A stretch of 28,922 nt of DNA, from NCBI GenBank assembly GCA_031367435.1, contig JANLPV010000132.1, positions 1 to 28,922 on the forward strand, given 5' to 3'. Both the position numbers and the translations under genes were made by a program. Below are positions 24,360-28,922 of the stretch, in pieces. Positions within the stretch are counted from its first letter, which is position 1, and each line of letters begins with the position of its first letter. The stretch is from WLMZ01 sp031367435 (GTDB lineage: Bacteria; Actinomycetota; Acidimicrobiia; Acidimicrobiales; Ilumatobacteraceae). The notes beneath the pieces were generated by a model. That model was not told where the DNA came from. It was given only the letters and a program-made list of their open reading frames with translations, and searched no databases.

Positions 24360-24995
24360 TCACTTGCCTGGCTGGTGCAGAACCCGCAGGTAGGGCTTTA
24401 CGGTTGTCCAGCCCTGTGGGAACAACTGCTTGGCTTCATCATCGGAGACCGAACCACCGATGATCACGTCGTCACCGTCGACCCAGTTGGCCGGCGTGGC
24501 CACCTTGTACTTCGCGGTGAGCTGCAGCGAGTCGATGACACGCAGGATCTCTTCAAAGTTGCGCCCGGTGGACGCCGGGTAGGTGATCTGCAACTTCACC
24601 TTTTTGTCCGGACCGATCACGAAGACGGAACGTACGGTCATCGTGTCGTTCGCGTTGGGGTGGATCATGTCGTACAAGTTTGCGACGGTCTTTTCCGTGT
24701 CGCCGATCATCGGGAAGTTGACGGGCGTGCCCTGTGTTTCGCCAATGTCGCTCTCCCACTTGAGGTGGCTTTCGACAGAGTCGACCGAGAGACCAATGAC
24801 CTTCACGTTGCGCTTGTCGAACTCGGGCTTGATCTTGGCCACGTAGCCCAGTTCGGTGGTGCACACCGGTGTGAAGTCCTTGGGGTGGCTGAACAGCACG
24901 CCCCAGCTGTCGCCGAGCCAGTCGTGGAAATTGATGTCGCCCTGCGTTGTGGGTGCATCGAAGTTTGGTGCGATGTCACCAAGTCGAACGGTCAT
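24360..24995 (-). CDS. 1-Cys peroxiredoxin (Prx6-type)
   Basis: This 211-residue peroxidase of the AhpC/TSA superfamily reduces H2O2 and organic peroxides. It has the peroxidatic cysteine in SHPKDFTPVCTTELG (about residue 47) preceded by PxxxT, and a Prx6-like C-terminal extension (WVDGDDVIIGG, ending VLHQPGK). No second conserved resolving cysteine is seen, which fits a 1-Cys mechanism. The start ATG 24995 has a good GAGGAG upstream in the leader. Here the catalytic residue is an ordinary cysteine codon, unlike the glutathione peroxidase and AhpD-like genes nearby. It is divergent from the ArsR gene across a 180-bp spacer. Confidence 0.93.
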   Translation of the reverse strand: MTVRLGDIAPNFDAPTTQGDINFHDWLGDSWGVLFSHPKDFTPVCTTELGYVAKIKPEFDKRNVKVIGLSVDSVESHLKWESDIGETQGTPVNFPMIGDTEKTVANLYDMIHPNANDTMTVRSVFVIGPDKKVKLQITYPASTGRNFEEILRVIDSLQLTAKYKVATPANWVDGDDVIIGGSVSDDEAKQLFPQGWTTVKPYLRVLHQPGK

Positions 24996-25011
24996 GCTGG
25001 TTACTCCTCTA

Positions 25012-25054
25012 TGAGTTTTCGGGTGTGAGTTTTCGGGTGTGAGTTATTCGCGTG
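25012..25054. repeat. Short direct repeats upstream of the peroxiredoxin gene
   Basis: The 14-base unit TGAGTTTTCGGGTG occurs twice in a row (25012-25025 and 25026-25039) and is followed by a degenerate 15-base copy (25040-25054). It lies in the 5' leader or promoter of the peroxiredoxin gene. It could be a regulator-binding array or a slippage product. Nothing else is recognisable in 24996-25137. Confidence 0.6.
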
Positions 25055-25137
25055 TGAGTGTTTCCCGCCCGAGAAGTCGCTCGAAACGGCCGGAAGGCGA
25101 CTCAGTATGCCCTATTCCCGATCAAATCGCTCAACTA

Positions 25138-25168
25138 TTGGACAGGTGACTAATGAGTCACCTATAGT
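25138..25168 (+). promoter_or_regulatory. ArsR-type operator overlapping a promoter
   Basis: A perfect inverted repeat AGGTGACT-AATG-AGTCACCT (25144-25163) fills the space between TTGGAC (25138-25143) and TATAGT (25163-25168), which resemble -35 and -10 boxes at a 19-nt spacing. The ArsR start codon follows at 25177, so the transcript may be nearly leaderless. The site is well placed for autoregulation by the ArsR-type protein encoded next. Confidence 0.65.
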
Positions 25169-25176
25169 CGCCCGCA

Positions 25177-25521
25177 ATGGATGACGAAGACGTGTTCAAA
25201 GCCGTTGGCGATGCCAGTCGTCGAGCCTTGCTCGACGCACTTTTCGCGCGCGATGGGCAGCGTCTCAATGAACTCTGCTCAGTGCTGCCCGACCTCACTC
25301 GGTTTGGTGTCATGAAGCATCTGGTCGTGCTCGAGAACGCCCATCTCGTCGTCACGGAAAAGGTGGGCCGCGAGAAGCGGCACTATCTGAATCCGATACC
25401 CATAGAACAGATCCATGATCGATGGATGTCGAAATACACCCGGCCCTTCGGTCGTGCACTCGTTGATCTACAACGCCGCATACAACCAACCGACAGCACC
25501 TCACAGGAGCACATCGCATGA
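25177..25521 (+). CDS. ArsR-family transcriptional regulator
   Basis: This 114-residue winged helix-turn-helix protein has the usual ArsR-type run: DVFKAVGDASRRALLDALFARDGQRLNEL, then the recognition helix in LTRFGVMKHLVVLENAHLV and the wing EKVGREKRHYLNP. It lacks the CxCxxC/CVC metal site of ArsR/SmtB metal sensors, so it is the type usually coupled to an SRPBCC (AHSA1) gene and not a metal sensor. Its stop overlaps the start of that SRPBCC gene by 4 bases (ATGA). The palindrome just upstream is its likely operator. The signal that controls it is unknown. Confidence 0.88.
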   Translation: MDDEDVFKAVGDASRRALLDALFARDGQRLNELCSVLPDLTRFGVMKHLVVLENAHLVVTEKVGREKRHYLNPIPIEQIHDRWMSKYTRPFGRALVDLQRRIQPTDSTSQEHIA

Positions 25522-26447
25522 GCATCGCGCGTCACGTCTATGAGATCTATATCAAGGCAACACCCGACGCGGTGTGGCAAGGCATTACTGACCCCGCCTA
25601 CACATGTCAGTACTTCTACGGGACCCGCTTCGAAAGCTCGGGCGAGCAAGGCGGCAGCTATCGATACGTTGGCGATGATGGCGCTGTCGCTATCGAGGGT
25701 GTGATCGAGGAGGTCGAACACGCGCGGCGGCTCGTCATGACATTTCGATTCATGTACGACGCGGCGCTCACCGAGGAGCCACCAAGTCGAGTGGAGTGGG
25801 TCCTTACTCCTGTTGGAATTATCACCCGTCTCACGTTGCGCCACGGCGATCTCTTCAAGAGTCCGCTCACGTGGGAACGCGTGCGCATGGGATGGGTTGG
25901 CATCGTGGACGGTCTCAAGACCCTGCTCGAAACAGGGACGACGATGGGCGAGATCGACGATCCGGAGGCGTCTGTCGCCGCCGACGATCCCGAGGGCGAG
26001 TGGCATCGTGCGCAGGGCATCGCTGCGAACAACGGCACATGGGATTGGTTGGGCAAGCCCGATGCTGAACGCACCGCAGACGACGAGGAAGCAATGACGC
26101 TGTCTGCGTATGCGGCTGCGTATCACTGGGCGCGTGCCGCCCGACGCGGCCCAGAGAACGTGGCACGCGCCGAGTGGCTACTCGCGCGGGTGTGGGCCGT
26201 ACGTGCCAACGGAACGCTGGCTCTGCATCACGCCGATCGCTGCATGGCGGCCTGCACCGACGCACAACTCGCCGACTTCGATCTTGCCTATGCGCATGAG
26301 GCGCGGGCGCGGGCGTTGGCCTGTCTCGGCCGTCGCGATGAGGCCACCGCCGAACGCGCTGCGGCTGCGGCTGTGCCGATCGCCGACGTCGAAGACCGCA
26401 ACATCGTCGAGGCTGATCTCGCATCGGAACCATGGTTCGGTGTGTGA
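25518..26447 (+). CDS. SRPBCC (AHSA1-like) domain protein with C-terminal helical extension
   Basis: This is a 309-residue protein. Residues 1-140 are an AHSA1-type SRPBCC fold (HVYEIYIKATPDAVWQGITDP, then YFYGTRFESSGEQGGSYRY and VEWVLTPVGIITRLTLRHGD), usually a hydrophobic-ligand pocket. A variable linker (GEIDDPEASVAADDPEGEW) leads to a helical domain (about 160-309) rich in Ala, Arg and Glu with TPR-like periodicity (ARAEWLLARVWAVRANG, AYAHEARARALACLGRRDEA). ArsR-SRPBCC pairs are common, but the added helical domain is less usual. It is coupled by ATGA to the regulator. The ligand is unknown. An FMN reductase follows 7 bases later. Confidence 0.8.
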   Translation: MSIARHVYEIYIKATPDAVWQGITDPAYTCQYFYGTRFESSGEQGGSYRYVGDDGAVAIEGVIEEVEHARRLVMTFRFMYDAALTEEPPSRVEWVLTPVGIITRLTLRHGDLFKSPLTWERVRMGWVGIVDGLKTLLETGTTMGEIDDPEASVAADDPEGEWHRAQGIAANNGTWDWLGKPDAERTADDEEAMTLSAYAAAYHWARAARRGPENVARAEWLLARVWAVRANGTLALHHADRCMAACTDAQLADFDLAYAHEARARALACLGRRDEATAERAAAAAVPIADVEDRNIVEADLASEPWFGV

Positions 26448-26454
26448 TGAGTCG

Positions 26455-26976
26455 ATGAAACTGCTCGGAATCTGCGGGAGCCTGCAGGCAAACTCGTCGA
26501 ACCTCACCTTGCTCAACGACGCGGCCGCATTGGTGCCCGACGGAATCTCGTTCAGCATCTACCGCGGCATCGACTCGCTGCCGTTCTTCAATCCTGATCT
26601 CGAAGCAGCGGGTACTCCTCGCGCTGTGTCTGCATTTCGCGAAGCGCTGTCCTCGGCTGATGGTGTGCTCATCGCGTCGCCCGAATACGGCTTCTCGCTA
26701 CCAGGGAGTCTGAAGAACGCCATCGACTGGGTGATCGGCTCCGCAGAGCTCTCGGAGAAGCCCGTCGCGGTCACGGCATCGGTAGCGAGCGTGGGCCGCG
26801 GTCAACGCGGTCTGAAGGCCCTGCTCGTAACGCTGGGTGCCGTCGGTGCCCGCATCGTCGGCGGTGAACCAATCGTGAAGGGCGCCAACGCTCATTCCGA
26901 TCTTGTTGCCTTGGTGAACGCCCTGATCGAAATGGCCTCCGTCGCCACCTCTCCACCGGCACCTAAGGTGGGCTGA
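26455..26976 (+). CDS. NADPH-dependent FMN reductase-like flavoprotein
   Basis: This 173-residue flavodoxin-fold oxidoreductase has MKLLGICGSLQANSSN as the phosphate-binding start, LPFFNPDLE and the FMN-ring motif SPEYGFSLPGSLKNAIDWV near residues 82-100, all typical of the NADPH-dependent FMN/chromate/azo-reductase family. ATG 26455 was chosen because it directly precedes the GSL motif; the open frame before it is only a shadow of the SRPBCC gene. Its TGA overlaps the next ATG (TGATG). It probably supplies reduced flavin or reduces quinones; the substrate is not visible. Confidence 0.88.
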   Translation: MKLLGICGSLQANSSNLTLLNDAAALVPDGISFSIYRGIDSLPFFNPDLEAAGTPRAVSAFREALSSADGVLIASPEYGFSLPGSLKNAIDWVIGSAELSEKPVAVTASVASVGRGQRGLKALLVTLGAVGARIVGGEPIVKGANAHSDLVALVNALIEMASVATSPPAPKVG

Positions 26977-27314
26977 TGAGTGTTGTCGTTTCGCTTGCCG
27001 ATCTTCGCGCCGCCACCGAAGGGCAAATCGGGTGGTGTTACCTCCTGACCGTGTCCGATGAGGGTCAGGCGCGGGTGTTGGCAATCGCACCGGAATGGAA
27101 CGAGGACTCCACGGTGCTACGCGCGGAGGTAGGTGGGAGCACAGCCAAAAACGCTGCGGCGCGTCCCGTTGTATCAATGGTCTGGCCGCCGCTGATGGCC
27201 AATGGCTACACGCTCATCGCAGATGGCAACGTTGTCGTCGATGGTCGCACGATTCGGTTCAGCCCTATCGGCGCAGTGTTACATCGGCCTGCCGTCAGCG
27301 GTGACGCACCATGA
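26976..27314 (+). CDS. Small PPOX/pyridoxamine-oxidase-like protein
   Basis: This 112-residue protein has a split-barrel pattern: ATEGQIGWCYLLTVSDEGQARVLAIAPEW, ending with GYTLIADGNVVVDGRTIRFSPIGAVLHRP. This resembles the small FMN-binding PPOX-like proteins of actinobacteria, but the match is weak. Start ATG 26976 overlaps the FMN reductase stop by one base, and its stop overlaps the next gene by 4 bases (ATGA), so it sits in a tightly coupled operon. A role together with the FMN reductase is plausible from context only. Confidence 0.6.
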   Translation: MSVVVSLADLRAATEGQIGWCYLLTVSDEGQARVLAIAPEWNEDSTVLRAEVGGSTAKNAAARPVVSMVWPPLMANGYTLIADGNVVVDGRTIRFSPIGAVLHRPAVSGDAP

Positions 27315-27961
27315 AGGCAGCCGACCTCTCGGTGGCTTTGGCAGACGAACGCATCGCGCTGGCCGACCTGTTCGACTCGCTCACACCTGAGCAACTCGGT
27401 ACATGGTCGCTGTGTGCGCGGTGGACAGTGCATGACGTCGCCGCGCATCTCACGACACTGTTCAACATTTCGATGGCCTCGATGGTCGTTCGGATCGCGA
27501 AGAACCGCTTCTCGTTCTCGAAAGCGGTCGAACAGCTCTCGAAAGAGTTGGCCGAGCGACCCATCACACAGATCACGGCGCAACTCCGTGCGCATGCGTC
27601 CGATCACAAACATCCACCCACGGCACCTCTTGCGCCGCTCGCTGACATCATCGTGCATGGCCAGGACGTCTGTTGGCCGCTCGGGATGACGCACCATGTT
27701 CCGTTTGAACGTGTTGCCGCTGCGCTCGACTTTGTCACCGGCGGTCGGTCCGTTGGCTTTGTCCCCGCGTCGCGACTACGCGGTCTGCGCTTTCAGGCGA
27801 CCGACGGCGACGGCGTGTGGGGGACCGGGCAACTTATTCACGGACCGGCGGTGAGCCTGCTGATGGGTGCAATGGGGCGCCGCGTTGCGCTAGCGGATCT
27901 CGGCGGCGCGGTAGATGTGTTGTCGGAGCGCCTCGACGGCAAGGTGCCACGCATCTCGTAG
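27311..27961 (+). CDS. Mycothiol-dependent maleylpyruvate isomerase-like (DinB-fold) protein
   Basis: This 216-residue protein has an N-terminal DinB/MDMPI-type four-helix bundle: LADERIALADLFDSLTPEQLGTWSLCARWTVHDVAAHL, with the W-T-V-x-D-x-x-x-H motif (His near 47) usual in this fold, and later PLADIIVHGQDVCWPLGM contributing a further His. The C-terminal half (LRGLRFQATDGDGVWGTG...) is like the MDMPI C-terminal domain. Such proteins use mycothiol as a thiol cofactor or bind metals, in actinobacteria only. ATG 27311 overlaps the previous stop by ATGA; it is the last gene of this rightward operon. The natural substrate is unknown. Confidence 0.8.
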   Translation: MKAADLSVALADERIALADLFDSLTPEQLGTWSLCARWTVHDVAAHLTTLFNISMASMVVRIAKNRFSFSKAVEQLSKELAERPITQITAQLRAHASDHKHPPTAPLAPLADIIVHGQDVCWPLGMTHHVPFERVAAALDFVTGGRSVGFVPASRLRGLRFQATDGDGVWGTGQLIHGPAVSLLMGAMGRRVALADLGGAVDVLSERLDGKVPRIS

Positions 27962-27967
27962 CACCGT

Positions 27968-28052
27968 GCTGCAACAAGTCAGCCGCTGCAACAAGTCGGC
28001 CGCTGCAACAAGTCGGCTGCCGCAACAAGTCAGCCGCCGCAACAAGTCAGCC
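27968..28052. repeat. Five tandem 17-bp repeats between convergent genes
   Basis: Five adjoining copies of a 17-base unit (consensus GCTGCAACAAGTCAGCC, with T/C at position 3, A/G at 14 and C/T at 17) run from 27968 to 28052. Units 1-3 start GCTG, units 4-5 start GCCG. Within a unit GCTG and CAGC can pair around CAACAAGT. The last copy overlaps the glutathione peroxidase stop. No spacer separates the units, so it is not a CRISPR. It may be a terminator-like or variable tandem repeat. Confidence 0.85.
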
Positions 28053-28529
28053 GAGGTATTGCTCGAGTTGAGGAGCGATGTCCTCGGGGGTGACCATTGG
28101 TCCGAACCTGGCAACGACCGCACCAGATCGATCGACGAGAAACTTCTCAAAGTTCCAGGTAATGGCATCGTTGTCGGTGGCACCGGGCTGCTCGGCGCGT
28201 AGCCACTGATACAACTCACACGCACCATCGCCGTTTACTTCGATCTTGGAGAACATTGGAAAGTTTGCATCGTATTTCGACGTCGCAAATTCAAGGATCT
28301 CAGCGTCGGTGCCTGGCTCTTGTGCACCGAACTGGTTGCACGGGAACGCGAGCACATTGAAGCCGCGAGCGGCATTGTCAGCTTGAAGCGTGCGCAGACC
28401 TGCGTACTGAGGCGTAAGGCCTCAAGCGCTCGCAACATTGACGATGAGGCAAACCTGATCGCGGTACCGATCGAGGCTGACCGGTTCACCACCGATCGAG
28501 TTCATGGTGAGGTCATACAGCTTTGACAT
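28047..28529 (-). CDS. Selenocysteine-containing glutathione peroxidase (in-frame TGA read as Sec)
   Basis: Read through the TGA at 28424-28422, this is a complete 160-residue glutathione peroxidase. It begins MSKLYDLTMNSIGGEPVSL, then VNVASA-TGA-GLTPQYAGL with the TGA at residue 36, the exact place where GPx enzymes carry Sec or Cys. After it come FPCNQFG (Gln66), ITWNFEKFLVD (Trp125, Asn126) and a normal C-terminus, so the catalytic set Sec36/Gln66/Trp125/Asn126 is intact. No other break occurs, and a SECIS-type hairpin lies at 28404-28393. The enzyme reduces H2O2 or lipid hydroperoxides with a thiol; in an actinobacterium the reductant is probably thioredoxin or mycothiol-based rather than glutathione (inference). 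Mutation to a pseudogene is the alternative, but it is unlikely given position, framing and hairpin. Confidence 0.93.
28393..28424 (-). promoter_or_regulatory. Bacterial SECIS element of the glutathione peroxidase gene
   Basis: Reading leftward from TGA 28424-28422, CGCA (28404-28401) pairs with TGCG (28396-28393) around the loop GGTC (28400-28397); two outer pairs follow after an A-C mismatch. The loop starts 21 nt after the TGA. The core GCAGGTCTGC is, as I recall it, the same as the apical part of the E. coli fdhF SECIS recognised by SelB. Confidence 0.8.
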
Positions 28530-28566
28530 GCGCCAACCGTAGCCGTGATTGAGGTCGAATTGCAGC

Positions 28567-28600
28567 GTCAGCGGGACAGATGAGTGAGCAGCACGCTGAC
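28567..28600. terminator. Inverted repeat between the LLM and glutathione peroxidase genes
   Basis: GTCAGCG (28567-28573) and CGCTGAC (28594-28600) form a 7-bp inverted repeat with a 20-nt loop in the 78-bp spacer. It could end the LLM-gene transcript or be an operator for the glutathione peroxidase. No T-run is seen. Confidence 0.25.
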
Positions 28601-28607
28601 AGCCCTT

Positions 28608-28922
28608 TTAGCCCGTGGTCGGAGCTTCGCTGCTTGCGTAGTGCTCAACGATCGCGGCGTAGGCATCGAGTGTCTTCAACGCGTCGGCCTCTGATGTCGG
28701 CGGCAGACCGAGCACGCATCGGCTCACGCCCATCTCGGCGTAGGCATCGATTGTGCGTTGATCGCCCGGACAGCCGAACACACCGAGCTCGAGCGAATCG
28801 TCGGTTCGCCCCGCATCGTGCAGTGCTTGGCGCAGCGCGGGCAGTTTGTCGGCAATGTCCCGACGTCCGTGAATCGGCATCCAGCCATCGCAGTACTCGG
28901 CGATGTGTTTGAAGGTGATCGG
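28608..28922 (-). CDS. LLM-class (F420-dependent type) oxidoreductase, C-terminal part (partial)
   Basis: Only the last 104 residues are inside the window; the coding frame is open to the right edge. The sequence PITFKHIAEYCDGWMPIHG at the edge, then LPALRQALHDAGR and VSRCVLGLPP, is typical of the C-terminal part of luciferase-like monooxygenase-class F420-dependent oxidoreductases (the AEYCDGWMP segment is characteristic). The internal ATG at 28880 is not the true start, since the frame continues upstream with conserved residues. It ends at TGA 28610-28608, on the same strand as the glutathione peroxidase gene 78 bases downstream. Confidence 0.82.
   Translation of the reverse strand, partial: PITFKHIAEYCDGWMPIHGRRDIADKLPALRQALHDAGRTDDSLELGVFGCPGDQRTIDAYAEMGVSRCVLGLPPTSEADALKTLDAYAAIVEHYASSEAPTTG

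Noticed and set aside
24360..24995. Peroxiredoxin as a third selenoprotein
   Set aside because: The peroxidatic residue is encoded by an ordinary cysteine codon and no internal TGA is present.
27968..28052. CRISPR array
   Set aside because: The repeats adjoin each other without spacers and are only 17 bases long; they are simple tandem repeats.
27817..28071. Plus-strand open frame across the tandem repeats
   Set aside because: Its C-terminal half only translates the repeat and its first part lies in another frame of the DinB-like gene.

Overview
This window looks like chromosomal DNA from a high-GC actinobacterium, probably of the class Acidimicrobiia. The evidence is mycofactocin maturation genes, F420-type (LLM and PPOX) flavoproteins, a mycothiol-type DinB-like protein, DUF3052 and dense, translationally coupled operons. 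The class-level assignment is inference. No rRNA, tRNA, insertion sequence, phage gene or CRISPR array was seen.

Left part (1-9447): a partial acyltransferase-like membrane protein and an alanine-racemase-like gene read leftward, and a DUF4395 membrane protein reads rightward. Next is a seven-gene leftward operon (8769 to 1740): fixB/etfA, fixC, fixX, fixA/etfB, a PQQ-type beta-propeller protein, mftE and mftF. It joins a complete FixABCX electron-transfer module to two late mycofactocin genes, while mftA, mftB, mftC and mftD are absent. A DedA membrane protein lies just upstream on the same strand.

Middle (9510-19339): a CaiB/BaiF CoA-transferase and a 3-hydroxyacyl-CoA dehydrogenase form a small rightward acyl-CoA unit, followed by a secreted DUF11 protein. 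Converging on it is a leftward operon of an ABC ATPase, two tandem paralogous FtsX-type permeases of about 850 residues, a PPOX flavoprotein and DUF3052.

Right part (19470-28922): this region has a redox theme. A giant adenylate cyclase/ATPase/TPR regulator is coupled to two carboxymuconolactone-decarboxylase (AhpD-like) genes and an NMN-adenylyltransferase-like gene. Then come a 1-Cys peroxiredoxin, an ArsR regulator with an SRPBCC fusion protein, an FMN reductase, a small PPOX-like protein, a mycothiol-dependent-type DinB protein, a glutathione peroxidase and the C-terminal end of an LLM-class flavoprotein.

The main discovery is that two genes here that look broken by a TGA are very probably intact selenoprotein genes. 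The second AhpD-like gene (23331-23855) has TGA at the second position of its CxxC motif (CGYU). The glutathione peroxidase (28529-28047, minus) has TGA exactly at the catalytic Sec position. In both, a hairpin with a GGUC loop starts 17 or 21 nt after the TGA, as expected for a bacterial SECIS. No selA, selB, selC or selD gene lies in the window, so the decoding machinery must be encoded elsewhere.
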